This document shows, one piece after another, positions 10,870 to 24,216 of a stretch of DNA of 64,000 nucleotides (position 1 is its first letter; the number at the start of each line of letters is the position of its first letter). Below the pieces are notes generated by a model that worked only from the letters and a program-made list of their open reading frames with translations, made no database searches and had not been told where the DNA came from. The stretch comes from Alisma plantago-aquatica (taxonomy: Eukaryota > Streptophyta > Magnoliopsida > Alismatales > Alismataceae). Location: contig OY856409.1 of the NCBI GenBank assembly GCA_963693085.1, positions 1,337,862,915 through 1,337,926,914 of the forward strand, read 5' to 3'. The translations under genes and the position numbers were made by a program.

Positions 10870-12675
10870 TTTCACTTAATGCATTACAGAAACAAAATTC
10901 CACCATTGTCTGGACATTGGAAAGAACTATCCTCTTTATAGAGGATCTTAGGAATAACATGGATATGAAGATCTCTACTTTAGGACCTGATAAGAAGCAA
11001 GCTAGAACTATATGGAGCAAGGGTTGCTACCTCTACAGTTGGAAGTTGTCATAAATGGGCACATAATAGAATTAGTGAATAGCTATTATGTACCTACCAT
11101 TGAAGAAAAAATCATATGTCTTGTGTGACAAGAACATTGTGTTTCATTTAAAAGATATGATCTTTTATGGCAATGCATTGTGTCTTATAAACTATGTTGG
11201 ATAGTTGTAGAGACAAATGTGTATGACACATGTACTGAATGACATGATGACTAAAACGATAGATTCCTATAGCATTGTCATCTAGAGCATATAAATGAGA
11301 AATGCATCTCTAGAATCTATATGATGGTTATATAGTTATTGAACCAATGGAGACATGCAAGTCTTATATATCGTTCAATATGAAAAAATCATCTTCACTG
11401 GATGTAGTGGGAGAACAAGTATTCTATTAGGCCTAGTACATGCTGATGTACAACAAACATTTTAGAATGAATGCTAAAGATGGTTACTAGTACCTCACCA
11501 TATTTATTGATGTGATCATCAAATATGGAAAATTTGTACTTTAATGAAATACAAGCATAAATCTCTTGAAGTGATCAAGGAGATGATAAATGAATTGTGC
11601 AACTAACTTGATGAAAGTATTAAGATACTTCAATGTGATCGAGTTGAAATATGTTAAAACCAAGAGTTTGAGGATCTTCTGGAGAGATCATGATAATGTA
11701 TCATAATGAACTCCACCTGAAGCACAACAATAGGGTATCATGAAAGTGTATCAGAAAGAAGGAATCACGCCTTGTTATTCATGATGCGATTATCAATAAA
11801 ATCGATCTGATCTTCCAATTTTCTTTTGGTTACATGCTTAACACTAAAACAATGTACTGTCTAAAATGATTCAAAAGACACCATTTGAGATATGGCATGG
11901 GAATTGTCCCGATGAGTCCTTTATAGTGATAAGGGATGAATGCTTATATAAGAAAATAGTTTCTTAGAAGATTTGCCTCTAAAATCACATAAATGTTATT
12001 TTTTGAAATGCTACTCTTATCCCAATCCTACAACAAAGTTGTTTGGTAATTAGGATGGATGAATTCCTGAAGGGAAACTTAGTTCCAAAGGAATCAGTGG
12101 AAGTAAAAGTGGAACTCAAAATATTCAAGACAAATAAGAAAACATTGAGCCTAAAGAGGTACAGTAGGAACAAGGAGAATCACAAGGTGTTGTGGAATCT
12201 CAAGTTCCTTATGTAACATACAGAACTCAAAGTTCTAGTGGAAAACACTTATAGCTTGAAATATTATGATATCTTTAAGAAAGCGGTTGGTTGGTCATAT
12301 GTGATGAGTAAACTATCTACCTAGAAACTATTGAGGGACCAGAATCTGAAACATGGCTTGAGTCCATGAGAATCAACATGGACTCCATGTACACCAACAA
12401 GGTATGACCTTGTTGGATCCACCTGAAGGGGTAAAACTCATAGTTTGTATTTGGATCTTTGTAAGAAGACCAACATGGAAGAGTGTATTGGTTGCAAAGA
12501 GTTTCAAACAAGTTCAAGATGTTGAACATGATGAACTCTTTTACCAGTTACATGGTTAATTCCATGAGGATCATGCTTGATGTTGCAGCTTATTAAGACT
12601 AGTGAGCATTGTCATATGGATGTTAAAACCACATTCCTTAACTGGAATAATTATAAGGATGTGTATGCGAAACAT
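10870..12675 (+). pseudogene. Copia-A pol relic, 5' part (protease/integrase to start of reverse transcriptase)
   Basis: Fragments appear in copia order with many stops and frame changes. HINEKCISRIYMM near 11290 matches the GAG-pre-integrase region. DGYxYLTIFIDV near 11490 matches the integrase core start. TPFEIWHGNCP near 11885 and later pieces match the integrase C-terminal side. ETWLESMRINMDSMYTNKV near 12340 is the segment just before the reverse transcriptase, and MDVKTTFLN near 12614 is a reverse transcriptase motif. The gene is cut at 12675 by CACTA-A and resumes at 31989. Confidence 0.85.
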
Positions 12676-13320
12676 CACTATTACAGAAAATTCTTTTTAC
12701 AACGGGAGATAGACAACAGTTATGATGATTGTGTTGTAGTTAGCATACTTATCACAACAAGCCCATTTTTGTGTTGAATATTGTATATTTTATACAACAC
12801 AAGTCATTTACAACATGCCAAACCTGTTGTAGTATAGGAGGATACTACAACAACTGCTAAAGTGTTGTAATAGGTTGTAGTGTCACAACATATTCAAAAC
12901 CGTTGTAAAAGATGTTATTTACACAACATATTTTGACCCGTTGTAATAGTCACATGTTGTAATAGACCATCATTACACAATGCAGACTCACCCGTTGTAG
13001 TATGTATTAATTATATAACATGCCTTTACATGTTGCATTTGATACATGTTGTAATAGACCACCATTATACAACATATTAAACTCGTTGTTATATCCCAAC
13101 ATGAGACAACAGACTCCAACCTGTTGTTATATATTATAATTACACAACATGTTGTAACATGTTGTAATATCCACACATAAAACATCGTTGTAATAGACCT
13201 CCATTACACAACATAAACTAAACTATTGTAATGTAATATAATTACACAACATGATATCACCTGTTGTAATAGCTACATATTGTAAAAGACCATAGTTAAA
13301 CAACACATCATATTCACATA
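12676..13320 (+). repeat. CACTA-A left terminal and subterminal repeats
   Basis: After the inverted terminal repeat come many copies of a short motif with core TGTTGTAATAG or its complement TTACACAACAT, about every 20-40 bases. In CACTA elements such subterminal repeats bind the element's own protein (TNPA in En/Spm). A further fragment of the array occurs at 14163-14270. Confidence 0.85.
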
Positions 13321-14960
13321 ATTCTCTGAAATTTTCAATTATTCACGTATAATATGCAAATTTTTTATTAGATGTATGGTAAACCTGAATTTCATATTAA
13401 ACACGTATTTTTCCCAAATTTTACGAATTATTCATGTTTTATTTGTCATTTATGCATTTTCACGTATTATCCCGAACAAAACAATTTATTTCCGAATTGT
13501 TTAAAAAATATACTCACTTAGCATTGTTTCATGTTTTAATATTTTCTAAAGACTATTTCCCCTCAATCACTACTATAAAACTCAACAAGGCCGAAGGATT
13601 TTTCCTCAAGGACATAATCCCTGACAAGTGTATTAATTTTTCCGAAGGCTTATCCCTGACCCTTGTGTGCTGTCCTTGATGAGTATATTAAATTTTCCCA
13701 AAGCATTATCCCTGACCTTATGGAAATGTATCCCAGACTATTATTTAATTTACCCAAGGATTGCTCCTGACCCTCATTAACTTTTTTCCTAACCAATATT
13801 AACCATATTAAACCAACCATTATCTATTTTACTTCCGTGAAGAGGATCCATTTGATTGTGGACATTTATCCTTTTCTTTTTAGATAATCATAATTATTTA
13901 AATAGACCAGCTGTTGATTTTAAACAACAATTGCAGTTTCCTTTTTTGTAACTTGTTGAATCCTAATTCATTTAGACGGTGGATTACTTTCCAATACATG
14001 CCACCCTTCTGTTCTATATCTACCGCTCCGAAAACAAAACAACGGTGCCAAACCCTCGCTCTAGCTCTCGCTCCCGCTCCGGAAATAGAACGACGCCAAA
14101 GTCCCGCCTCCAAAACTAGATAAAGCACTCCCTCTCCTTGTGCTGCTGCAAGTCTTCTTCTGTCTGGTCTCCCGTTGTAATAGCTACATGTTGTAATAGA
14201 CCATAGTCATATAATACACTATAATCTATTGTTATATGCCAAGATTATACAATAGACTCTGACTTGTTTTATATACACGGAACCGAGCTAAACCCAATTT
14301 TTTTATTAGAGAATTTTATCATGAACATGTAATCAAATAATTAATTATTTTTTTATATAAAATTATTGTCAAATATGGGTCCGAGTTCTTTTTGGGCTTT
14401 AATTTTTTTAATATGGGTTGGTTTCAGTTTGAGAGGTTGATTGAACAAATTTTAATTTTGTGTGGTCATGTGGGAATGACAATTTTTTCACTCTGGGTAG
14501 ATGTTTTGACCCGGAACCGGCCACCTAATGTTATATCACACGAAATATAATCATGAACATCTAATTAGAGATTTTTTTTATATTCATTATCAAATCTAAC
14601 TCAGAGTTTTCTTTCGAATCTAATGTTTTCAATCTGGGTCATTCTCAATTGAGACACCATTCGAATAATTAAAATCTAGTTTTGTATTTGGGTCCGACAC
14701 TGACAATTGAACTCTCTAACTGGGCCATATTTTGTCCCAAAATTGACTGACTCAAAACCACTTTTTAACACCCTGTGTGATATTATAACAGAGTAACTAA
14801 TCAAACTCTATATTTACATGTTATACATATGTGTCTACTATTTTACATACAAAATAGCCTTTGAAATATTTTGCTAAAAAAATCAATTTTAGATTGGGTC
14901 CGAGATTGACTGGGCCGGTTCATTTTTTTACCCAGAACTAACAATTATTTAACACCCTTA
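13321..14960. other. CACTA-A left internal non-coding region
   Basis: AT-rich sequence without genes. The stretch 13600-13780 repeats TCCCTGAC-type words at irregular intervals. The stretch 14163-14270 repeats the subterminal motif. A short Arg/Ala-rich frame near 13898-14128 has no support. Confidence 0.5.
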
Positions 14961-14974
14961 TGTGATATTATTGC

Positions 14975-15070
14975 AGAATAATTATTAACCTACATGAATC
15001 ATATACATTGCATATATATATATATTTATATATGCAATGTATATGATTCATGTAGGTTAATAATTATTCT
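14975..15070. repeat. Perfect foldback, 44-base arms
   Basis: The left arm starts AGAATAATTATTAACCTACA at 14975 and is matched in full by its complement ending at 15070, around an AT-rich centre near 15019-15026. Possibly a small foldback/MITE insertion or a hairpin created by inverted duplication. Confidence 0.9.
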
Positions 15071-15111
15071 ACAATATATATGATACACATGTATAGATGA
15101 GAGGTTAATAA

Positions 15112-15517
15112 TTATACATTGATCAGCACTTTCAGGGAAAAAAATTTCCCCGCGCTTCCTCTTTTCCTCCGCGCGCCTGGTTTCCCCCAAAATTGATTAG
15201 CAGTTTCACCGCACAAACTGCCCCCCGTCTCAGAGCACCGCAGCCGACGACGGACGGACGATGACTGTCCCAGAGCACCGCAGCCGACCACGTACGGACG
15301 ACGACCCCCCCCATCCCAGAGCACCGCAGAGCTCACAACGACGACTGCCTTCTGTACTACTTCTCCAGAAAGCGCTACTGCCCTCTGCTCTTCTCCAGAC
15401 GGACGACGACCCCCCCCCGTCTCAGAGCACCGCAGAGCTCACGACGACGACTGCCTTCCGTACTACTTCTCTGGAAAGCACCGCTGCCCCGCTGCTTTGA
15501 GCTCCCTTCAATCCAAG
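15112..15517 (+). other. GC-rich leader exon candidate of CACTA-A
   Basis: A GC-rich island in otherwise AT-rich DNA, containing local repeats: the phrase CAGAGCACCGCAG occurs four times and a block of about 65 bases around 15320 recurs around 15430. It ends CCAAG followed by GTAACC, a good splice donor at 15518. CACTA-B has a similar GC-rich block before its tnp2 gene, so I read this as an untranslated first exon and promoter-proximal region. The short frames have no protein evidence. Confidence 0.45.
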
Positions 15518-15597
15518 GTAACCTCTGTACGGAATGGACTCATAGCCCTGATCAAAATCGCCAATCTCTTCATCTTTCCATTCACTTCCTCCTTGGA

Positions 15598-15734
15598 AGA
15601 ACCTTTGGATGTGTCTAGGTGGTCAGGTGTGTAGAAACACATTAGCACTGCTAACCCATTGTGACAGGGCTCTGAGCTCATTGAAGAGTGTAGTTACTGG
15701 AGAAAGTGAGAAACTTGAGGCATGCTACCAGAAG
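15598..15734 (+). repeat. 137-bp direct repeat, copy 1
   Basis: Begins GAAGAACCTTTGGATGTGTC and ends ACTTGAGGCATG. It recurs at about 19369-19497 with only scattered changes. The copies lie outside the two ends of the LINE relic. One frame keeps RNTLALLTHCDRA in both copies, so this may be an exon of a captured gene; I cannot name it. Confidence 0.8.
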
Positions 15735-15749
15735 AAGAAACAACCTCCT

Positions 15750-18738
15750 CTCTGTAGGGGGGTTTGGTCGGGAATAGGCTCCCAGGGATTCCTCATCAAG
15801 ATGGTGATGACTTTATTTCTTCTAGGATTGATCATGTTCTATATAATTTTGAATCCCTTTCTTCTATTTCCAAGTTCTTCGGTGAAGTTATTTCAAATAT
15901 AATTAGTGACCACAAAATCATAACTCTTATTCTTGGAACTAATAGAGTTGTTAAAGCTCCCTTCATGTTTATGAACGCGTGGGTCCATCACGATGACTTT
16001 CTGGATATTGTTAGAAGTAGTTGGAATGTTTATGTAGAGGGTTTCACTATGTATCAGGTCTAGGAAACTCACTAATACCAAAAATATCCTAAAGGTCTGG
16101 AACCAAAGAATAGTTGGGAATTTTATAGATCAAGCAAATGTTGCAAGAGATAAAACTAGAAGGTGTCAAGTGGAATCTGATTCGAATCCTATTGATTTTA
16201 TTCTTTGGGATATAACTAAAGAAGCTAGAAAAGAAGTTGTTATTATTTCTAACCTTGAGGAGTGTTTTCTAAGGCAAAAATCTAGAGTTATGTGGTTGAA
16301 GGATGGAGACACCAATACAAGGTTATTTTATTTGTCATTGAATACTAGGAGGCAGAGGAATCATATCAAGGCTCTCAAAATTAATAATGATTTGATCTAA
16401 AATACTTCTGAACTAAAGAATGAGGTTTTGGATTATTGTTTCAAGTTATTTAATTCTTCTGAACAAGCTACTGGTAGGTTTGATTTTACTTGGAACGGAT
16501 CTAAGCTTTGTTCTTCACAAAGAATGAGTCTTATTTCCCCTATTAATCAAGCTGAAATTGATGTTGTGGTTGATAACTTGTATGTGCGTAAAGCGCCAGG
16601 CCCCAACAGATTTAATGGATTGTTCATTATGAAAACATGGAACATAATAGGGCTTGCTATTAGCAAGGTTGATCAAGAATTCTTTAGAAATGGAAAGCTT
16701 CTTAAAGAGGCTAACTGGAATTTTATTACTCTAATCCCTAAAGGAGGATGTGATCTTACTGGGCTAGAAACTGAAGCCCTATTACACTTTGTAATTCAGT
16801 TTATAAAATTATTTCTAAGGTTCTTGCTAACAGGCTCCAAGTTGTTCTCCCTTCCCTCATTGATTATGAACAGTGCTTTTATGAAAGGCCGCAATATCAA
16901 GCATGCTAGACTCTTGACAAATGAAGTTATTCATGATTTTTCTAAGAAGAGTTCTGAGAGGAAAATATGCATTAAGGTTGACCCTACTAAAGCTATGATT
17001 CTATCAATTGATTTTTCATTTTCACTGTTATGCATAAGATGCAATTTCCTTCGATTTGGATTAATTGGATTTCTAATGTATTAAATTTTACCTCTTAATG
17101 CTGAAGGTGTCTTAAATCTATTCAAGGTCTTTGGTGATTGATCTGATCTTAAATTCAATCCAAATAAGAGTGAAATTATTTTCAGTAGAGATGCTATAAG
17201 ATGTGATGTTTTAATATCTTGAAATTTCCAAATGTTTTTTTTTCCTTCCAAGTACTTGGGGGTTCCTCTTTTCATTGGTAAATTGAGTAAGGGAGTTTGT
17301 TCTTGGATTATTGATCGCATGAAGAATAGAATGGAGGGTTGGAAGTCTAGAACTCTATCAACTGCTAGTAGAATGGAGTTGATCTCTTCTACTCTATCTA
17401 CACTACATTTTCATTGGACCTTCTCTTTCCCTTTACCTACATCTATCATTGACACTAATGAAACAATCTGTAGAGACTTCTTGTGGGAAAAAAACGGATA
17501 ATAAATCTAACTTGCACCTGGTCAAATGGGATCATGTCACTCATCCCAAGAATGAAGGTGGTCTAGGTTTTAAAAAGTTTAGGGATGCTTTGAATGGATG
17601 TCTTATCCTGGTGCTTGGAATGTAGAAAGCAAGGAGGATTCTCTATGGGCCAAATGGGTGAGTGAAAAATAGCTGAAAAAAGAGACCTACTTGTCTGTTA
17701 GTATTTCTTCTAATATGTCTTGGCCTTTTTTTAAAATTATTAAACAAAGAATGATTCTATTGAAGTTCACTGAATTTCATATTGGTAATGGAGAGTGATT
17801 AAATTTTGGCATGATCCCTGGGTTAATAAAAATACCTTTGTGAGTGACATTATTGTAAAGAGGTTATTCTTAAATTTGGGAGTCATGTTGACTGTTTAGC
17901 AAACTTTTTCATTTTTGATGGTCAATGGAGTTGTTCTTTAAATAGATATAATTGAGACTTTGTGATTTTTTGTCTTCTATACCTCAACAATCTAGTGGCA
18001 ATGACTAGCTTAGATTCAAGCAATTACAAAATCCTAGCTTCAAAGTTTCTTGGAATGCTATTAGATCCAAAGATCAAATCAACGATGTATCTAAATGAAT
18101 CTGGAAAGGCAATATTCCAAAGAGATGTTGTTTACATATGTGGAAAATTTTTCTCAATAAATATCCCACAAGTGATTATGCCATGAGAAGAGGCATCCAA
18201 TCTGCTTCAATGTGTTTCCTATGTAGAAGGGCATACAAAGATATTGATCATATCATGTTCTATTGTGAGTATGTTAAGAATATCTTTGATATTGATAATG
18301 AAAATATTGGACTTAATGTTTCCCCTATAAGTTGGAATGAAATTATTAATCTTAACTCTCATGATGATAGGCTTCTTTGTGTTCTTATTCTACATTTTGC
18401 TTAGATTGGAAGGAACAACAATGTTCATGAAAGTAGAAGAAAATCAGCTATGGAATTCTTCTAAGTATATTTTATATAGGTTAAGATAAATCTTTGTGAT
18501 ATGAGATTTTCTAATTTGAAGATTTTATGATTCTGCCTTGAATTTTTTCTTGGAGATGATCATATGATTAGTCTGAAGACTCATTATGTTATGAAGTTTT
18601 CCTCTTGAAATTTTGGTCTTTCTTCATCTCTCATTCTTTGGGACCTATCTATGAGCCCAACTTCTATACCATTCTTTATGTTAGTTTTTATTTTCCCCTT
18701 ACACTTAGCTCTTGATGTAACAAAGCTTTAAAAAAAAA
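15750..18738 (+). pseudogene. L1-like LINE (non-LTR retrotransposon) relic, 5' truncated
   Basis: Decayed ORF2. SSRIDHVLYN and ISDHKIITLI (about 15813-15935) are the end of the endonuclease domain. LKDGDTNTRLFY (near 16300), then KAPGPNRFNGLF and ITLIPKGG (about 16590-16750), are reverse transcriptase motifs. KYLGVPLFIGKL (near 17250) and a CFLCRRAYKDIDHIMFYC zinc-binding motif (about 18210) form the C-terminal zf-RVT part. The segment that should carry the FADD catalytic motif (about 17085-17110) is deleted. It ends in an A-run at 18728-18738 after a typical LINE 3' tail. It lies in CACTA-A in the same direction as its genes. No clear target-site duplication found. Confidence 0.88.
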
Positions 18739-20883
18739 CAACGGGAGTTTGTTCGGACAAAAAAATGCATCATTTATTACTAGCAATATGCAAATATCAA
18801 GACTTTTCCTCACTATTTTCTTTCCAGTCTTTTCACTAATTGTGACTCTACTACTGAACTAAGTATTGCACTAACTAGTTGAACTTAACTGAATGATTCT
18901 ACAAGGTGACTGTAAGTAGGAGTATGTTAGTAGGGATATACTCCAACTGTAAATATGTTTGTGCCATTTCAATTTAACAGATCACTCTATTTTCCAGTTA
19001 AGATACCCTTGGCTTGCATCACTGACTATAGTTTGTTAATTTAGTTGTTTATTTGATATCTAATTCTTGTGACTGGGATTATGATGTGGTTATTGGATGG
19101 AAAAAGGAACCAAGTAGACAAATAAGTTTCATGGATATACCTCTATATGTCCGCGGTTGATTTTGAGAATCTGGGAGTCCATAGTTTATGTTTTTGGGTC
19201 ACCATGAGGATTCAGGTTCATCTGGGATCAATACTGACATAAGTGATCGTTTCCCTCCTTGCTAATAATAGCAGGAAATATCTACTTCAAGCTTGGAGTT
19301 TTGGGAATAACACAAGTTGGACTTTAATGCTAGAAGTGGAGGAAAGTTGTGAGTTTGGGTCTTGTGTGGAAGAACCTTTGGATGTGTCTAGGTGGTCAGG
19401 TGTGTAGAAACACATTAGCACTACTAGCCCATTGTGATAGGGCTATGAGCTCATCACAGAGTGTAGTTACTGGAGAAAGTAAGCAACTTGAGGCATGTAA
19501 AATTACATATAATAGCTCAAAACAAAATATGGTTCCAAGATTTTAAATGGTTGTGGGGGTTTTATATATTGAATAGGAACTAACGTTGAATTACCTAAAA
19601 TTGTTAAAAGGTGAAATTGAACCTTAAATGGTGGAACTGGGACTGATGGAAGTTACTAAGTATCTAATCATGTATATTGCATATCTTTCAAATCTTGTTT
19701 GGAAATTTATTTATAATCTCTCTTTCTCTTAATATTAATTATCTAAAATTATACTAAATATCTTGAAATTTTCTTCAAATATATTCTTTCCATAGTATGA
19801 GTCTCATGGTCTAGAATTGCATTTGAAAATCTTATTATGTATGGATATGAAAATTGAGACCTACTTGTTGTGACTTTTTTGTATTATTTCAATTTGCACC
19901 CTTGTTGTCTAATTTCTTATTTTGGCTCATTGCAATGTTGAACCCTAATTTTATCATTTGTATCTGATTTAGAATACCCTTGATCTTCTCATTATATAAA
20001 ACTCACATCACTTTTATTTATTATTATCTATATGTAGTGCATTCTAGGATTTGGACTTTGTGGAAAACTATTTATATATCGGTAATAGTTCTTCCACCAA
20101 GCCCCAAGTGCTCTCACCTATTTTACCTACACTTTATACACATAATTGAGGTGAGTTTCCTCCTTCATAACCTTTTAATATGGTAGTGTTCTGACCCTAC
20201 TTCTAGGTGGTCTTATTCCACTAAATAATCTGCATGCAATTGATGTCATTGCCCACTATTGTGATATATTTTAGGATGTAATGAAAGAACTTATTGTGTT
20301 GACTTTGTTTGTTCTTCTATTTTGAATCACCTATTTGAATGTATATTTGTTTCAGCTAAACTCTAGGGCTATTTTTTCATTTTTTGGAAAACAGTGAGTA
20401 ATACAATGCATTTAATTACCCAAATTGAGTAATGAAGAAAAGGGTAGTAAAAAGAAAAATTATACAAGTATGTGTCATGTCGTATTTGAACTATGGTGTG
20501 ATACAGCAAAAATCACCAAGGATAATAGATCTTCAAGTCAAAAACACATAAGCTCCCAAGAACATTTATTCAGTTACAATGAGCAAGCAAGGAACCCAAA
20601 ATTGGAATGCAAATTGATATATTGAATGTTATCATTATAGAACTTGAAAATTTGGTAGGAAAGTAATAATTTGAAGGGAAGACTAAAAACTTTAAGGGGA
20701 TGATTAGAAACTTGAAATAGCACAAGGTTAAGAACCAGAATATCAACTATGCCTTCCTAAAATTTTGCCCCATGCGCCATAACACAGATCTGAATATCAG
20801 TCCATGCGTCTTGCTTGCAACTATGCCTTCCCTACAAGAACTATCCACATATGTGTACTCACCCCTTTTATCGTTGTGCATCA
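18739..20883 (+). other. Non-coding stretch upstream of the CACTA-A transposase
   Basis: By position this holds the leader intron(s) and 5' untranslated region of tnp2. It includes copy 2 of the 137-bp repeat. I see no gene; short frames at about 19980 and 20425 lack support. Confidence 0.45.
19369..19497 (+). repeat. 137-bp direct repeat, copy 2
   Basis: Second copy of 15598-15734, same orientation, about 3.8 kb downstream. Confidence 0.8.
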
Positions 20884-23800
20884 ATGGATCGAAAGTGGAT
20901 GTCTTCAAATCTCTTATCTGAAGAGTATGAAAAAGGAGTGGATGAATTTGTAAGGTGTGCAATTGAACATGCAGGAAATGATACTAGACTTCTTTGTCCT
21001 TGCACAAAGTGTGATTTCGGTAAGTGGATTAACAAAGACGCATTGCGTCATCACTTATTTTGAGATGGCATTGATTCGACTTACACACGATGGATACATC
21101 ATGGCGAGAGGGAAGATTTTCATATTGTAGACCAGAGTGAACAATTGGAGGGAGATGAAGGAGACACATTGCAGGACATGGCTTACAATGTAGAAGAAAA
21201 GATACGAGACTGTCCTAAAATGTTTGAAAGGTTAATGACTGACTCTGAAACACCATTATACAATGGCTGTGTCAAGTTCACCAAATTATCTGCTATTTTA
21301 AAGTTATATCACCTGAAGGCAAGCAATGGTTGGTCTGATAAAAAATTTACGACATTGCTACATCTCTTGAAAGATATGCTTCCCGAGGATAATGTGCTTC
21401 CTCGTCGCACTTACGAGGCAAAGAAAGTGCTTTCATCCATGGGCCTTGATTATGAAAAGATACATGCATGCTCCAATGATTGCATTTTGTATCGAAATGA
21501 TCATGCTTTGAAGAAAAGTTGTCCAGTCTGTGGAGAACCACGATACAAGAAGGATGGAAGCCCTAGTAAGGTATTGTGGTATTTACCAATAATACCGAGA
21601 TTTAGGCGCTTGTTCAATAATGTTGATGATGCGAAGAATTTGGTTTGGCATGATGAGGATAGAAAAAGAGATGGTTTTCTTAGACACCCTGCAGATTCTC
21701 TGTAATGGATGCCAATCGATAATATATTTCTAGAATTTGGTGGTAATCCTAGAAACTTAAGACTGGCACTTTCTGTAGATGGAATGAATCCCCATAATTC
21801 CAGAAGTCATAGTACATGACCTGTAATTTTGGTTATATATAATCTTGATCCAGATATATGCATGAAACACAAGTATATGCTTTTGACTTTGCTGATTTCA
21901 GGACCAACACAGCCTGGAAACGATATTGACATTTACTTGGCTCCACTTGTTGAAGATTTAAAGATTCTGTGGGACAAGGGTGTTGAGTTGTATGATGCAT
22001 ACCGCAAAGAGAATTTTAATATGAGGGTGATGCTATTTTGTACGATTAATGATTACCCGGCATATGGAAATCTATCTGGGTACAGTATCAAAGGACATCT
22101 TGGTTGCCCTATCTGTGAAGACGAGACCTCTTTCTGCCAACTGAAACATGGGAAGAAAACTATTTATCGCGGCCATCGTAGGTTCTTGCCTAAGGATCAT
22201 CATTATCGTAGAGTGAAGAAAGCTTTTAACAGAAAAGTAGAACTATGAAGAGCTCCATGACCATTAACCGGACAAGAAATCTTCACTAAGGTGAAACAGT
22301 TGAAAGTAATATTCGGAAAAAAAAGAATAAATCTCGAATTCTCAAAGGTCTCTACAAGAAGAGGTCTATATTCTTTGATCTTCCTTATTGGAAGTCTTTA
22401 TATGTGAGGCATTGTTTAGATGCGATGCACATAGAGAAGAACATATGTGATAGTCTGATTGGAACATTACTTAATATCCCATGGAAGATAAAAGATGGCC
22501 TCAAGGAAAGATTGGACATGGTTGACATGGGTATTCGAGATAGATTGGCTCCACAAATGAGGGGAAGTTGGACCTACTTTCCCCCAACATGTTACACACT
22601 TTCAAAGTCTGAGAAAGATGTATTTTGCGGGTTCCTAAAAGGAGTTAAGGTTCCAGAGGGATATTCTTCAAACATGAGTAGATTTGTGGATATGAAAGAT
22701 TTGAAACTGTTGGGCTTGAAATCACATGATTGCCACATCTTAATGCAACAGTTTTTGCCATTGGCTATCTGTTCCATTTTGCCTAAGAGGGTTAGAAATG
22801 CAATCACTAAACTTTGTATGTTCTTTAATGCTTTATGCTCAAAAGTCATTGACCCTGAGACGTTGGACTCGTTGCAAAATCATATCATCATCACTTTGTG
22901 TCAGCTTGAGATGTACTTCCCTCCTTCATTCTTTGATGTAATGGTTCATTTGACTGTGCAATTGGTTAGAGAGGTCAAACTATGTGGTTCGGTATTTTTA
23001 CGTTGGATGTATCCGTTCGAGCGATATATGAAGCTATTAAAGGGGTATGTGAAGAATAGATATCGACCCGAGGGTTGTATGGTGGAAAGCTACATAGTAG
23101 AAGAGGCTATTGAATTTTGTGTCCAACATTTATCCAATCTTGAAGCCATTGGTCTTCCTAAATCACGACATGTCATAAAAATTGATGGACAAGGCAGTAC
23201 AGGATGCAAGTTTGTATGATTTTCCACTGATGAATTACACACAGCGCATGTGTATGTCCTTCGTAATACAACCGAGGTTGAAACATATGTTAAAGAACAC
23301 ATTGATTATTTACAAACTCATTACCGATCTAAGAATGAGAAGGATATAATGAACTTACACATCCGTTGTTTTGCCGAATGGTTAAAGAATCGTATTAGTG
23401 AACAGATTGAGCATTCACCAAATTCTGTTTCAAATACCTTGAAATGGTTATCTGTGGGGCCTAAATCAACCGTGTTGTCATTTTCTAGTTATTTTATAAA
23501 TGGATACACTTTCTATACAAAATGTCAAGATGACAAAAGCACGATGCAAAATAGTGGGGTGTCTTTGGTATCTGAAGCTTTGCACATTGCTAGTGCTAAA
23601 GACAAAAATCCAGTCTGGTGTGACATGTCCTATTATGGTGTGATCCAAGATATATATGAGTTGGACTACAACACGTTTCAGATTCCTATTTTTCGTTGCA
23701 AGTGGGCTGAAAATAATAAGGATGTACGCACAGAAGATGGATTGATCTTAGTGAACCTAGATAGGGAGGGATGTAAACACGATCCATTTATAATGGCATT

Positions 23801-24062
23801 ACAGGAAAAATAAGTTTTTTATGTGATAGACACAGCTAACAAGGGCTGGTTTGTAGTCTTATCTCACAGAAGAAGGCCCCATGAAGGAGATGATGATGAC
23901 GATGACATCATTTTAGAAGAAGAAACTTCTTTGTCTTCAATCATTCCATCTATGTCTGTAAATGATGATCTTGTTGTTGAAGAAGAAGAGATATGTGCTC
24001 GAGAAGATCATAATGATGGGACATTTGTTGATGATGTCAGTGTGCATAAAAATAAAAAATAG
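20884..24062 (+). pseudogene. CACTA-A transposase (tnp2 family)
   Basis: The product would cut and join the transposon ends in the nucleus. Start chosen at MDRKWMSS, matching MDRSWMSI in CACTA-B. Domains in order: transposase-associated N-terminal region with a CPCTKC motif; tnp2 core (KVLWYLPIIPRF, SVDGMNPHN, TINDYPAYGNLSG, GHRRFLP); DUF4218-like region (LKSHDCHILMQQFLP, CQLEMYFPPSFFD, NRYRPEG); DUF4216-like region (NSGVSL, MSYYGVIQDIYELDY); acidic C-terminal tail. It is broken by stops near 21061, 21703, 21818, 22246, 23217 and 23811 and by a frame change between about 22250 and 22400. The Asp residues in DGMNP and NDYPA are candidate catalytic acids (inference). Confidence 0.92.
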
Positions 24063-24216
24063 TGTACGCATAAGTGAGAGTAAGTATTAGCATTTTCTTG
24101 ATGTGCACTAATATCTTTCTGTAATGAATGTAAATATGTCTTAAATTTTGTAAGATTTTATTATGTTGTTTTATATGCAGTTTGCTAATATTTTTTTGTA
24201 CCAAATTTTGTTGTAG
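24063..24216 (+). other. Spacer between the two CACTA-A genes
   Basis: Short AT-rich spacer ending in TTGTTGTAG directly before the ATG of the second gene, so the start codon may follow a splice acceptor. Confidence 0.4.

Noticed and set aside
13898..14128. Frames on both strands with Arg/Ala repeats
   Set aside because: Low-complexity coincidence in CACTA-A non-coding DNA; no similarity or splice context.
15598..19497. 137-bp repeat as target duplication of the LINE
   Set aside because: Far too long, and copy 2 starts about 630 bases after the LINE tail.
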